A stretch of DNA of 64,000 bases, from the NCBI RefSeq assembly GCF_017592395.1, contig NZ_JAGFOU010000005.1:62001-126000 (forward strand). The letters run 5' to 3'. Source of the DNA: Actinomyces bowdenii (lineage in GTDB: Bacteria > Actinomycetota > Actinomycetes > Actinomycetales > Actinomycetaceae). Under the pieces are notes generated by a model. It made no database searches, was not told the origin of the DNA, and saw only the letters and a program-made list of their open reading frames with translations. Below, piece by piece: positions 10,101-17,903 of this stretch. The number at the start of each line of letters is the position of its first letter. Within the stretch, counting starts at the first letter, position 1. The translations under genes were made by a program, and so were the position numbers.

Positions 10101-11354
10101 CTGTGCGTGCGCACCTGGAGCGGCCAGCCGCCGATCTCGGCCTCCGAGGTGGCCCGGGCCCTGGGCACCTGGGACCCGGTCAAGGGGTATGCCGCCGAGC
10201 CGAGGCCCGCCGCGGCGCCCGCCACCCCCCCGAGCCCCGCTGCGGCGCCCGCCACGACGACAGGGGCTGCGGCTGTGGCCAGCGCCGCCCGCGGGGTCCT
10301 GGGCCGCCTGCGCCGCTCGGGGGCCGGAGCCGGGGTCTCCACCGCGCCGCCGGCCAGGCAGGACCTCCCGGCGCGCAAGCCCATTCTGGGCGCCGCCTCC
10401 TCCTCCGAGGCGCCCACCACCGCCCCAGGGCCCTCCGCGGCCGCAGGGCCGCTGGAGGAGCACGGGGGCGGCGCTGCGCTGCAGTCCGCGGGGCTCCCGG
10501 GCACGGAGCACCAGGGTGCGGCCGCACCGGAGCCCATCGAGGGCTCCGCCGACCGCGAGCAGGAGTACGTCCAGGTCACCGGTCCGATCAACCCGATCCC
10601 CAGCGTCCTGACCAATGTCTCCGAGACCGCTCCGGCCACGGCGCCAGTGCCGGCCGAGCCCTTCACCGGCAGCTTCGAGGTCGACTTCGACGACTACGAG
10701 GAGGACGACCCCGAGGTCACCCGGTCGGTCAGCCGCACCACCACTGGGGTCATCATCGTCATGGTGGCGGCCCTGGTCATCGGTGTGGGGATGGCAGTGG
10801 CCAGTCTCCTGCGCCTGGCGGGTGTGAGCTTCACCGATCCCGACCAGGCCGCGGCCGAGACCGTGCCCTCGGCATCCCAGTCGGTCAACGGAACCGGTGA
10901 CAGCGCTCAGCCCGGGCCCCAGGAGGAGCCCGCGGCCCCCATCACCGTGGCCAGCACCCAGGCGGTCGACCCCAGTGGCAACCGCGCCCACCCCGAGCTG
11001 GTCCACCTCCTGACCGATGGCGCCACCGACCGCCCGTGGTTCACCCAGTACCACAACGATCCCGACCTGGGGGGCAATGGTCTGGGCGTCGCGATCATCC
11101 TGGAGCAGCCCGCCACGGTCTCGCGCATCGAGATGCAGGGCACCGGCCAGGGCGGGCATGTGCAGATCCGGGCCACCACCCCGGAGGACCCCCAGGGCGG
11201 CACCGTGCTGGCCGAGGGCGAGTTCACCCAGGGCACGACCTCCTTCGATCTCACCCCCGCCGAGACCTCGTCCATCGTCATCTGGGTGACCTACATGCCC
11301 CGATCCTCAGATGGCGACAACAAGGCCACTATCTCGGAGATCACTCTCCAATAG
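7152..11354 (+). CDS. murJ: MurJ/MviN lipid II flippase fused to pseudokinase and extracytoplasmic domain
   Basis: Flips lipid II across the membrane for peptidoglycan synthesis. The 1400-residue product begins with an MviN domain (about residues 25-570, many hydrophobic helices, SRILGLVRNALMV near the start). A proline-rich linker follows, then from residue 762 a protein-kinase-like domain whose catalytic HRD is replaced by HHLNLSP (about 887) and DFG by SGLG, hence a pseudokinase. A transmembrane helix sits near 1197-1222, and a discoidin/F5-8C-like beta domain ends the protein. This matches mycobacterial MviN, whose phosphorylated pseudokinase binds FhaA; an fhaA gene is in this window. 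Oddly, AAGGAG precedes an internal ATG at 9435, so the pseudokinase half may also be made separately. Confidence 0.93.
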   Translation: MTTPRHARPRRSLLSPSANRSQASLARSSAIMASGTLVSRILGLVRNALMVVALGATGSGAADAFNTANNLPTNLYNMMIGGVLNAILVPQIVRALRKRNGEELVNRLLTAAATVMLLLTCIMTAAAPLIFFINASSLASGRWQGLAFAFAFWFMPQIFFYGLYALWGQVLNARSSFGPYMWSPVLNNIISIASILAYLRIYGSYTEGQGPEVWDAGRITLIGAMTTLGIVAQALILYIPLVRSGFRPRIVFGIRGLGLGQSSKVAMWALLGVVIVSLSTWATSNLGSAAVTASELPEYADVIVPSTTMWSNAYLVYILPQSLVVTSIITALFTRMSEKASAGDRQGVRDDLSLGLRSAGVFTILATAGICVLAVPALQVFTPSISLAEAQASAPVLVFLALGIVPQGFWFTAQRVMLAYEDTKRLLIADTVAGVLPMLICGLAYLAAPANHWMAWAALANTLSQVAACVVVVPLIRRHLPSLDGRRVTATHVRLVIAVAPAVIVGLILLALMGPVDAEASLARLLGALVQVLVVATLMSLIYLVMGRVVHVEEIVVAFRPVSRIVGKLGRLLPGPLGRSLLSLAAWMSPPPPPARLPPPPPQADAAPASAPGPAGPHPSGPVSPHPSAQAPAQPSLPPALPPRMRPAARHAAVPPTAVHPAPQPPPAPTTPPTPAHGAQRAAMVPPPPAPPANTRRAAPPAQPHGSAAIPPPPPPPGMPESGESFMVSSQSGHIKPVQSPQAVTMGPPIIHGQTPQGRRRMSEATPIGSGRYGLLGTLSTTLPRIVRHRGVDTILDREVTILVLTDASVHRDNVLDSASRAVLVEDERLQRVYDVERDEPSIIVTEPLTGRTFSALVSRGISPAQVRAIIGETAQALDAGARRGLHHLNLSPESIRVLPGGEVKVSGLGIESAALDLENRIAGNDPLAADRADARALVEILYYGLTGRWPGKRPGIPSAPRLGGVPVTPSTLVSGIDPILDDLCVRTWSGQPPISASEVARALGTWDPVKGYAAEPRPAAAPATPPSPAAAPATTTGAAAVASAARGVLGRLRRSGAGAGVSTAPPARQDLPARKPILGAASSSEAPTTAPGPSAAAGPLEEHGGGAALQSAGLPGTEHQGAAAPEPIEGSADREQEYVQVTGPINPIPSVLTNVSETAPATAPVPAEPFTGSFEVDFDDYEEDDPEVTRSVSRTTTGVIIVMVAALVIGVGMAVASLLRLAGVSFTDPDQAAAETVPSASQSVNGTGDSAQPGPQEEPAAPITVASTQAVDPSGNRAHPELVHLLTDGATDRPWFTQYHNDPDLGGNGLGVAIILEQPATVSRIEMQGTGQGGHVQIRATTPEDPQGGTVLAEGEFTQGTTSFDLTPAETSSIVIWVTYMPRSSDGDNKATISEITLQ
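9383..9437 (+). promoter_or_regulatory. possible internal promoter and ribosome-binding site inside murJ
   Basis: AAGGAG at 9425-9430 sits 4 nt before an in-frame ATG at 9435, and a -10-like TACGAT lies at 9383-9388. The surrounding 100 bases are visibly less GC-rich and less proline-coding than the linker before them. Initiation here would yield the pseudokinase, transmembrane helix and extracytoplasmic domain (about 639 residues) without the flippase. Seen in sequence; use is an inference. Confidence 0.45.
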
Positions 11355-11434
11355 GCCCTTCCGGTGGGAACAGTGCTGTTTAATCGGTGGTTGCACTGTG
11401 TGATACGTGCCGAGCCCCTCACCCCAGGAGAGTC

Positions 11435-12361
11435 ATGATTCACGACGTCGTCATCGTCGGTTCCGGTCCCGCCGGCTACACGGCCGCCATCTACGCGGCC
11501 AGGGCCCAGCTCTCGCCTCTTGTCCTGGCAGGCTCGGTGACCGCCGGCGGGGCGCTGATGAACACCACGGAGGTGGAGAACTACCCCGGTTTCATCGAGG
11601 GCATCATGGGCCCCGCGCTGATGAACCAGATGCAGGAGCAGGCTGAGCGCTTCGGCGCTGAGATCCGCTACGAGGACGTCACCGCCATGGAGCTGCAGGG
11701 CGAGATCAAGCGCCTGACCACCGAGGAGGGCACCTACGAGGCCCGCACGGTCATCATCTCCACCGGCTCGGAGTACCGCCACCTGGGCCTGGAGGGCGAG
11801 GAGCGGCTGGCGGGGCACGGGGTGTCCTACTGCGCCACCTGCGACGGCTTCTTCTTCAAGGACCAGAACATCGTCGTCGTCGGGGGCGGGGACTCGGCCA
11901 TGGAGGAGGCGACCTTCCTCACCCGCTTCGGCAAGTCGGTGACGGTGGTCCACCGCCGCGATGAGCTGCGGGCCTCGGCGGTCATGGCCCAGCGCGCGAA
12001 GGACGACCCCAAGATCTCCTTCGCGTGGAACTCCCGCGTCGTGGAGCTCCACGGCGAGGACTCCCTGACCGGCGTGACCCTGGAGGACACCGTCACCGGG
12101 GAGCGCCGCCTGCTGGAGGCCACCGGGCTGTTCGTGGCCATCGGCCAGATCCCCCGCAGCGAGCTCGTCGCCGATGCGCTGGACCTGGATGAGGCCGGAT
12201 ACATCCGTGTCGAGGCGCCCTCGCAGCGCACGAGGATCCCCGGGGTCTTCGCCTGCGGCGACGTCGCCGACCCCACCTACCAGCAGGCGATCACCGCTGC
12301 GGGCTCCGGCTGCCGCGCAGCCCTGGACGCCGAGCACTACCTGGCCGATCTGCAGGCCTGA
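11435..12361 (+). CDS. trxB: thioredoxin-disulfide reductase
   Basis: An FAD enzyme that uses NADPH to reduce thioredoxin in the cytoplasm. The 308-residue product has the FAD-binding GSGPAGYTAA at the N-terminus, the redox CATC in YCATCDGFF, the NADP-binding GGGDSAMEEA, and the C-terminal FACGDVADP FAD motif; its length is typical. The ATG at 11435 follows AGGAG with 4-nt spacing; an in-frame extension upstream is not supported. trxA, its substrate, follows 28 nt downstream, so the two form an operon. The trxB-trxA pair next to murJ and parB is the conserved actinobacterial order; the sigM gene often found before it is absent here. Confidence 0.97.
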   Translation: MIHDVVIVGSGPAGYTAAIYAARAQLSPLVLAGSVTAGGALMNTTEVENYPGFIEGIMGPALMNQMQEQAERFGAEIRYEDVTAMELQGEIKRLTTEEGTYEARTVIISTGSEYRHLGLEGEERLAGHGVSYCATCDGFFFKDQNIVVVGGGDSAMEEATFLTRFGKSVTVVHRRDELRASAVMAQRAKDDPKISFAWNSRVVELHGEDSLTGVTLEDTVTGERRLLEATGLFVAIGQIPRSELVADALDLDEAGYIRVEAPSQRTRIPGVFACGDVADPTYQQAITAAGSGCRAALDAEHYLADLQA

Positions 12362-12389
12362 CATCCCGCACCTCAAGGAGAGAAGCACC

Positions 12390-12716
12390 ATGTCTGATGT
12401 ACTCGCTGTCACCGACGCCACTCTGGACACCGAGGTCATGAAGTCCGAGACGCCCGTCGTCATCGACTTCTGGGCCGAGTGGTGCGGGCCGTGCCGCCAG
12501 ATGGCCCCCGTGGTCGATGAGCTGGCCGCCGAGATGGGCGACCGCGTCAAGTTCGTCAAGATCGACGTCGACTCCAACCCCTCGGCCGCCGCCTCCTTCG
12601 GCGTGCGATCGATCCCGACCTTCGCGGTGGTCCGCGAGGGGGAGGTCTTCCACCAGTTCGCCGGTGCGCGCTCCAAGGCCTCCTTCAAGTCCGAGGTGGA
12701 GAAGGTTCTCAACTAG
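12390..12716 (+). CDS. trxA: thioredoxin
   Basis: A small dithiol-disulfide oxidoreductase reduced by TrxB. The 108-residue protein has the classical active site WCGPC, the structural cis-proline in SIPTFAVV, and a typical single thioredoxin fold. The ATG at 12390 follows AAGGAG (12375-12380). It is the last gene of the trxB-trxA operon and is followed by a strong 15-bp hairpin terminator. Confidence 0.97.
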   Translation: MSDVLAVTDATLDTEVMKSETPVVIDFWAEWCGPCRQMAPVVDELAAEMGDRVKFVKIDVDSNPSAAASFGVRSIPTFAVVREGEVFHQFAGARSKASFKSEVEKVLN

Positions 12717-12775
12717 GGCCGCAGGCTCGGCCAGGCGCCCGGTCCGCCCCGGTCGTCGCAGGCCGAGGCCGGGCG

Positions 12776-12810
12776 ATGAGGGGCCCCGCTCATGCAGCGG
12801 GGCCCCTCAT
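12776..12810 (+). terminator. trxBA terminator hairpin
   Basis: A perfect 15-bp inverted repeat (12776-12790 with 12796-12810) encloses a 5-nt loop. It ends the trxB-trxA operon. There is no clear U-tract, as is common in high-GC actinobacteria. Confidence 0.8.
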
Positions 12811-12883
12811 GCCTCCCGCCGCGGGCCCGCGCCATGCGGCTGGCACATGGCGCGCGGATGATCGCAACCAGGAGCCTGGGTCC

Positions 12884-12889
12884 TAGAAT
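12884..12889 (+). promoter_or_regulatory. candidate -10 element for thrC
   Basis: TAGAAT lies 31 nt upstream of the thrC start, giving a leader of roughly 25 nt that holds the ribosome-binding site. The same hexamer recurs upstream of gyrB and of the small gene at 39039. No convincing -35 is seen. Confidence 0.4.
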
Positions 12890-12920
12890 GGCTCCGATCG
12901 ATCCGCTGAGAGGGCAGGGC

Positions 12921-14354
12921 ATGCACTACATCTCCACCAGGGGCGCCATGGACCCCGCCGGCTTCACCGACGTCCTGCTGTCGGGACTGGCGCCCGACGG
13001 CGGGCTGGCCGTTCCGGCGCAGCTGCCCGCCCTCAGCGCCGACAGGCTCCAGGAGTGGCGGGCACTGGACTACCCGGCGCTGGCCACGGAGGTCATCGGG
13101 CTCTTCGCCACCGATATCCCGCGCGAGGATCTGGCAGCCATGACGGCGGCGGCCTACGGGCCGCAGCGATTCCCCGCGCCGGTGGTGCCGGTCACGGCGA
13201 TCGATGTCGGGCCGGAGGCCGAGGGGCTGGCGCTCGTGGGGCTCTCCGAGGGGCCGACCATGGCCTTCAAGGATCTGGCCATGCAGTTCCTGGGCCAGGC
13301 CATCCCGTATGTGCTGTCCCGCCAGGGGCGGGTGCTCAACATCCTGGGGGCGACCTCCGGTGACACGGGCTCCGCGGCGGAGCACGCCTTCCGCGGCCAG
13401 GAGGGGGTGAGCGTCTTCATGCTCTCACCGGCCGGCCGGATGAGCGCCGTGCAGCGGGCGCAGATGTACTCCCTGCAGGACGCCAATATCCACAACATCG
13501 CCGTGCGCGGGGTCTTCGACGACTGCCAGGCCCTGGTCAAGGCCCTCAGCAATGACGCCGCCTTCAAGGCCGAGCACAGCCTGGGCGCCGTCAACTCCAT
13601 CAACATCGGGCGCATCGCCGCCCAGGCCGTCTACTACGTGTGGGCCTGGCTGCGCCTCACCGACGGCCTGGAGGAGGGGCGCCGAGAGAGCCAGAAGGTC
13701 GATATCTGCGTCCCCTCGGGGAACTTCGGCAATATCTATGCCGGGCACCTGGCCCGCAGCATGGGGGTGCCGATCCGCCGGCTCATCCTGGCGACGAACG
13801 AGAACAATGTCCTGGAGGAGTTCTTCACCACCGGCATCTACGCCCCGCGCTCCGCCGAGGCGACACTGGCCACCTCCAGCCCCTCCATGGACATCTCCCG
13901 CGCCTCCAACCTGGAGCGGTTCCTGTGGGCCCTTCTGGGCCCCGAGGCCTTCGTCGAGCGCTGGGCGGAGCTGGAGTCCACCGGCCGCCTGGACCTATCC
14001 GATGAGGTGGAGCGCATGCGCGAGGACTTCGGCTTCGAGGCGGGCGCCTCCACCCACGCCGACCGGCTCGCCGCGATCCGCCTCGTCCATGAGCGCACTG
14101 GCGCCGTCATCGATCCGCATACGGCCGACGGCGTGACGGTGGCCCTGCGGCTCATGGAGCCCGGTTTCCCCACCCTCGTCATGGAGACGGCCAAGGCCGC
14201 GAAGTTCCCCGACACCGTTGATGAGGCACTGGGGCGCCAGGTCCTCGACAGCCGTATCGTCGAGCTCCTGGCCCTGCCGCAGCGCTTCGAGACCATCGAC
14301 AACGAGCAGGAGCCCCTGCGCTCGCTCATCGCCCAGCGGGCCATCCGGGCCTGA
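12921..14354 (+). CDS. thrC: threonine synthase
   Basis: A PLP enzyme that converts O-phosphohomoserine to threonine. The 477-residue product starts MHYISTRG, typical of the long form of threonine synthase, and has the PLP-lysine motif TMAFKDLAMQFLG, the phosphate-binding ATSGDTGSAAEHAF loop, and the conserved SGNFGNIYAGH stretch. The ATG at 12921 matches the family N-terminus; upstream in-frame codons overlap the terminator of trxA and are not coding. It stands alone between the trx operon and the aminotransferase, separated by a 331-nt gap, so it is probably monocistronic. Confidence 0.95.
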   Translation: MHYISTRGAMDPAGFTDVLLSGLAPDGGLAVPAQLPALSADRLQEWRALDYPALATEVIGLFATDIPREDLAAMTAAAYGPQRFPAPVVPVTAIDVGPEAEGLALVGLSEGPTMAFKDLAMQFLGQAIPYVLSRQGRVLNILGATSGDTGSAAEHAFRGQEGVSVFMLSPAGRMSAVQRAQMYSLQDANIHNIAVRGVFDDCQALVKALSNDAAFKAEHSLGAVNSINIGRIAAQAVYYVWAWLRLTDGLEEGRRESQKVDICVPSGNFGNIYAGHLARSMGVPIRRLILATNENNVLEEFFTTGIYAPRSAEATLATSSPSMDISRASNLERFLWALLGPEAFVERWAELESTGRLDLSDEVERMREDFGFEAGASTHADRLAAIRLVHERTGAVIDPHTADGVTVALRLMEPGFPTLVMETAKAAKFPDTVDEALGRQVLDSRIVELLALPQRFETIDNEQEPLRSLIAQRAIRA

Positions 14355-14685
14355 GCCCTTCCATCCCAGTGATGGCGTGCCGGGCCCGGACATCGATGAG
14401 GCGCCGGCTGAGCCAGGATCCGGGCAGCTCGGGCCGGGCATGGCGTTCCACAGCACTATCATTGATTCTTAAATCACTCTCTCTGGCCTCCCGCTCCACT
14501 CCAGGGAGAGCCCCGGCAGTGCCTGCGCGGCGGCCCTTGATGGATGGCTCTTGAGCAGCACTGCTCGCCCCGTGGCGGGGCAGTGGTCCGCAGTCCGGGT
14601 GCGCCTGGTGCACCCCCCGCTGTCAGGGCCGACGTGGCAGACTTGGCCTGCGGGCCCGCAGTGGGCCTGAGGAAAGGACATGCGC
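14355..14685. other. intergenic region, thrC to aminotransferase
   Basis: A 331-nt gap with no recognisable gene. It contains several inverted repeats: CACTG...CAGTG framing CCCCG/CGGGG around 14567-14592, and the 14-nt palindrome CTGCGGGCCCGCAG at 14650-14663. An AT-rich patch around 14456-14476 (TATCAT, TTAAATC) may be a promoter. The hairpins could include the thrC terminator; no known riboswitch family was recognised. Confidence 0.4.
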
Positions 14686-15999
14686 ATGAGCGAAGCACCG
14701 CAGGGGAAGGGCAACCGACTCGACCCGTGGCTCGACAACTACGCCGCCCGAGCTCATGGCCTGCGTGCCTCTGAAACCCGGTCGCTCTTCGCCGTCGCCT
14801 CGCGCCCGGAGGTGGTCTCCCTGGCGGGAGGCATGCCCAATCTCAAGGATCTTCCGCTCGACCGGCTGGCGGAGGCCACGGCCAGCATGATCCGCAAGGA
14901 CGGCGGCAAGGCCCTCCAGTACGGCAATGGCCAGGGGCTGCCCCGGCTGCGCGAGCAGATCACCGAGGTCATGGCACTGGAGGGGATCGACGCCGACCCC
15001 GAGGACGTCATCATCACCACAGGCTCCCAGCAGGCGGTCGACATCATCACCGAGCTGTTCACCGACCCGGGGGATGTCATCCTGGCCGAGGCTCCCACCT
15101 ATGTCGGCTCCCTGTCCATCTTCTCCACCTACCAGGCCGATGTGCAGCAGGTGCCCATCGATGCCGACGGAGTCATTCCCGAGGCGCTGGAGGAGAGGAT
15201 CCTCAACCTGGAGAGGGAGGGGCGGCGGATCAAGTTCTTCTACTGCCTCCCCAACTTCCACAATCCGGCAGGAGTGACCCTCAGTGAGGCGCGCCGCCCG
15301 CAGATCATCGAGATCTGCCGGAAGCACCATGTGCTTATCGTTGAGGATAATCCGTATGGTTTGCTTGGCTTTGAGGGTCAGACGTACACCGCGTTGAAAA
15401 CGCTGGCTCCGGAGGACGTGGTCTACCTCGGCTCCTTCTCCAAGATCTTCGCGCCGGGATACCGGGTGGGCTGGGCAGTGGCTCCACCAGCGGTGAGGGA
15501 GAAGATGAAGCTGGCCTCGGAGGCGGCGATCCTGTGCCCGTCCTCAGTGGGCCAGTACTCGATCTCGATGTACCTCGACCAGTTCGACTGGCGTCAGCAG
15601 ATCGAGGAGTTCCGCGGCATGTACCGCACGCGCAGGGATGCGATGATCTCCGCACTGGAGGAGCACATGCCCATGTGCCGCTGGAATGTCCCGGCCGGCG
15701 GGTTCTACGTGTGGCTCAACCTGCCTGAGGGAGTGGATGCCAAGGAGATGCTTCCCCGCGCTGTCACCAACCTCGTCGCCTACGTCTCGGGCACCGCCTT
15801 CTATGCCGGTGGTAGGGCTGGCCGAGACCATGTGCGCCTCTCCTTCTGCTATCCGGAGCCGGCCGAGATCCGCGAGGGCGTCAGGCGCCTGTCCGAAGTT
15901 GTTTCACGTGATCTTGAGATCCTGGAGCTCTTCGGCCCCGTCCCCGAACGCTCCCAAGGCAGTAACGGCATCAGCGCACCGGCCCCCGATCAGATTTGA
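14686..15999 (+). CDS. PLP-dependent aminotransferase, class I/II fold (2-aminoadipate/MocR-like)
   Basis: An amino-acid aminotransferase of 437 residues, fold type I. Visible family features are SLAGGMPN near the N-terminus, the Y-x-N-G-Q-G-L-PRLR substrate region, TTGSQQAVD, FYCLPNFHNPAG (PLP-contacting Asn), VEDNPYG, and the Schiff-base lysine in YLGSFSKIFAPGYRVGW; RLSFCYPEP carries the carboxylate-binding Arg. AAAGGA at 14673-14678 is 7 nt from the ATG at 14686, which is preferred to the ATG at 14680. Its stop lies 8 nt before the next start, so it is co-transcribed with the ATP-grasp gene. A degenerate parS (VSRD in translation) lies near the 3' end. The substrate is unknown. Confidence 0.85.
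   Translation: MSEAPQGKGNRLDPWLDNYAARAHGLRASETRSLFAVASRPEVVSLAGGMPNLKDLPLDRLAEATASMIRKDGGKALQYGNGQGLPRLREQITEVMALEGIDADPEDVIITTGSQQAVDIITELFTDPGDVILAEAPTYVGSLSIFSTYQADVQQVPIDADGVIPEALEERILNLEREGRRIKFFYCLPNFHNPAGVTLSEARRPQIIEICRKHHVLIVEDNPYGLLGFEGQTYTALKTLAPEDVVYLGSFSKIFAPGYRVGWAVAPPAVREKMKLASEAAILCPSSVGQYSISMYLDQFDWRQQIEEFRGMYRTRRDAMISALEEHMPMCRWNVPAGGFYVWLNLPEGVDAKEMLPRAVTNLVAYVSGTAFYAGGRAGRDHVRLSFCYPEPAEIREGVRRLSEVVSRDLEILELFGPVPERSQGSNGISAPAPDQI
15900..15915. other. degenerate parS-like site inside the aminotransferase gene
   Basis: Matches TGTTTCACGTGAAACA at 12 of 16 positions, with an intact left half and CACGTG core. It is read in frame as V-S-R-D. It lies 1.07 kb before the first good parS site and may be a decayed or weak ParB site. 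Confidence 0.35.
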
Positions 16000-16007
16000 G
16001 GATCACC

Positions 16008-16967
16008 ATGACTCAGCAAGCATCTCCCGAACCCTTGCGCATCGCTGTTCTTGCCGGCGGTCTCAGCCACGAACGGGATATCTCCCTGCGCTCGGGGCAC
16101 CGCGTGGCCCAGGTCCTCAAGCATCTGGGGCACTCCGTGCTGGTGATGGATATTGATGCCCGCACGATCGGTGCGCTGCGCGCCTACAGTCCGGACGTGG
16201 TCTGGCCGCTCGCGCACGGTGGCCACGGCGAGGACGGCGGACTCCAGAATGTCCTCATCGCCTTGGAGCTCCCTTACGTCGGCACGCATTCCGACGGCTG
16301 CCAGCGATCCTCCTTCAAGCCCACGGCGAAGGCCACCGTTCGCACTGGCGGGGTCCTCTCGCCGGATTCCGTCACCCTTCCCCGCGCCTACTTCAGCCAG
16401 TTGGGAGCGCAGGAGGTGCTCGGTCTTGTGGCGGGGCACCTGGGCCTTCCCGTGGTGGTCAAGCCGAACCAGGGTGGATCAGGCCTCGGGGTCTCCTACG
16501 CCTCCGACGCCGATGAGCTGCGCTCAGCCATGGTCGCCTGCTTCTCCTACGACGATCGGGCCCTCATCGAGCGGTACGTCGCCGGCACGGAGATCGCTGT
16601 GTCCGTTGTGGACACGGGAGAGGGGCCACGTGCGCTTCCCCCCGTGGAGGTTGTCTCCGAGGGTCAGTACGATTTCGACGCCCGCTACAACCCGGGACGA
16701 TCGGAGTACTTCGTTCCGGCACGCCTTCCTGCGGAGCACCTGGAGCTGGTCCAGGAGACAGCGCTCATCGTGCATCGCACCCTGGGCCTGGGCAACATCT
16801 CCCGCACGGACCTCATCCTGGACGGCGACGGCACCCCATGGTTCATCGACGTCAACGTCGTTCCCGGTATGACGGAGAATTCGCTTCTGCCCTTGGCAGC
16901 CGAGGCCGACGGCGATCTTCCCGGACTCTACGACGCCCTCGTGAGGAATCCCTTCGTCCACCCCTAG
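16008..16967 (+). CDS. D-alanine-D-alanine ligase family ATP-grasp protein
   Basis: Predicted ATP-dependent carboxylate-amine ligase of 319 residues. It shows HGGHGEDGGLQN (substrate/N-domain motif of Ddl), KPNQGGSGLGVS in place of the usual GSSVGV ATP-grasp loop, and FIDVNVVPGMTENSLLP where Ddl normally has LEVNTLPGMT, i.e. Glu to Asp and Thr to Val at metal- and substrate-contacting positions. The ATG at 16008 follows GAGG with 6-nt spacing. It forms an operon with the preceding aminotransferase and ends at the first parS site of the array. It could be a real Ddl or, given the changes and its partner, a ligase for another dipeptide. Confidence 0.78.
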   Translation: MTQQASPEPLRIAVLAGGLSHERDISLRSGHRVAQVLKHLGHSVLVMDIDARTIGALRAYSPDVVWPLAHGGHGEDGGLQNVLIALELPYVGTHSDGCQRSSFKPTAKATVRTGGVLSPDSVTLPRAYFSQLGAQEVLGLVAGHLGLPVVVKPNQGGSGLGVSYASDADELRSAMVACFSYDDRALIERYVAGTEIAVSVVDTGEGPRALPPVEVVSEGQYDFDARYNPGRSEYFVPARLPAEHLELVQETALIVHRTLGLGNISRTDLILDGDGTPWFIDVNVVPGMTENSLLPLAAEADGDLPGLYDALVRNPFVHP

Positions 16968-16983
16968 TGTTTCACGTGGAACA
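16968..16983. other. parS site 1
   Basis: Matches the 16-bp consensus TGTTTCACGTGAAACA at 15 positions (G at position 12). It starts directly after the stop codon of the ATP-grasp gene, and its right end overlaps the left arm of that gene's terminator. Confidence 0.8.
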
Positions 16984-17016
16984 GGGGCTCACGCCTTGGA
17001 TGCGTGAGCCCCTGTT
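16980..17016 (+). terminator. terminator of the aminotransferase/ATP-grasp operon
   Basis: A perfect 15-bp stem (16980-16994 with 17002-17016) encloses a 7-nt loop and is followed by CTCTTACC. The left arm shares four bases with parS site 1. Confidence 0.85.
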
Positions 17017-17081
17017 CTCTTACCCCTCCTCCACACGGAGTGCTCACCGCCGATACCGACGAGCCGTCATGGCCCTTCCGC

Positions 17082-17097
17082 TGTTTCACGTGAAACA
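17082..17097. other. parS site 2 (perfect, in a 34-bp palindrome)
   Basis: Matches the consensus at 16 of 16 positions. The symmetry extends to a perfect 34-bp palindrome at 17073-17106 (flanks CCCTTCCGC / GCGGAAGGG), much longer than ParB needs; it could also fold as a hairpin. Confidence 0.92.
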
Positions 17098-17262
17098 GCG
17101 GAAGGGACGCCGGAGGCTATGCTCGGGCTGATCCCGGAAGCGATCGCTCATCGCACTACGGGCACTCACTGCGCTTCTGAAGCACCGCTGCCAAGAGCTG
17201 AAGCCGCATGCTGAACGAGCTGTGGCACCTACGGACGGAGGGCTCAGACACCTATGAGGAGT

Positions 17263-17278
17263 GGTTTCACGTGAATCC
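17263..17278. other. parS site 3 (variant)
   Basis: Matches the consensus at 13 of 16 positions; the right arm reads GAATCC. Probably weaker than the others. Confidence 0.6.
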
Positions 17279-17519
17279 ACGATTAATCTGATGACACGCC
17301 TCGGATCGACGCCGGGTCTCACCTCGAATGATCCTGAGACTACGACCAGCACGGGAGGGGTGGGTGAGTTCATCAGAGCAGAGCCCGTGCACACAGCAGT
17401 AGGAAGGTCACGCGGGTGATGGCACGCGCTCCTTGTCAGAACGCCGACGAGGAGAAGGGGGGGAAGCCTGAGGCCGCTGCGCTCCCACTCACGATGATGG
17501 GGCAATAGCAATCACCCGT

Positions 17520-17535
17520 GGTTTCACGTGAAACA
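17520..17535. other. parS site 4
   Basis: Matches the consensus at 15 of 16 positions; the 14-bp core GTTTCACGTGAAAC is perfect. Confidence 0.9.
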
Positions 17536-17720
17536 GGGATTCGAGTTCAGTCCATCTTTCCACGGCCGGACGGAGATCAGTTCCAGATGGAGCACCCTCG
17601 ACGACGAGAGCAAGGATTCTGGGCCCTCTCACCCCCCTCGCTCACCGTCGCACCTTGGTTCATCGAGGGCAACAGTCACTGCCCAGGCACAGCCCGGCGC
17701 GCCTCATCGCGGCACGACGA

Positions 17721-17736
17721 TGTTCCACGTGAAACG
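17721..17736. other. parS site 5 (variant)
   Basis: Matches the consensus at 14 of 16 positions, with GTTCCACG in the left arm. Confidence 0.7.
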
Positions 17737-17903
17737 ATCGTGCATCCTCCGTTGTCTCCACTGTCGCGACACACCATAGATCCCCCGGACCAGGACATGA
17801 GGGAACGGGGAGAGGAGTCGAGGATGGAGCGCTGTTATCATCGAAGGCCGCTGGCATCCTCGCACCACCCGCCGCAGTGCTTCCGCTGCACGAAAGCCCG
17901 GCA

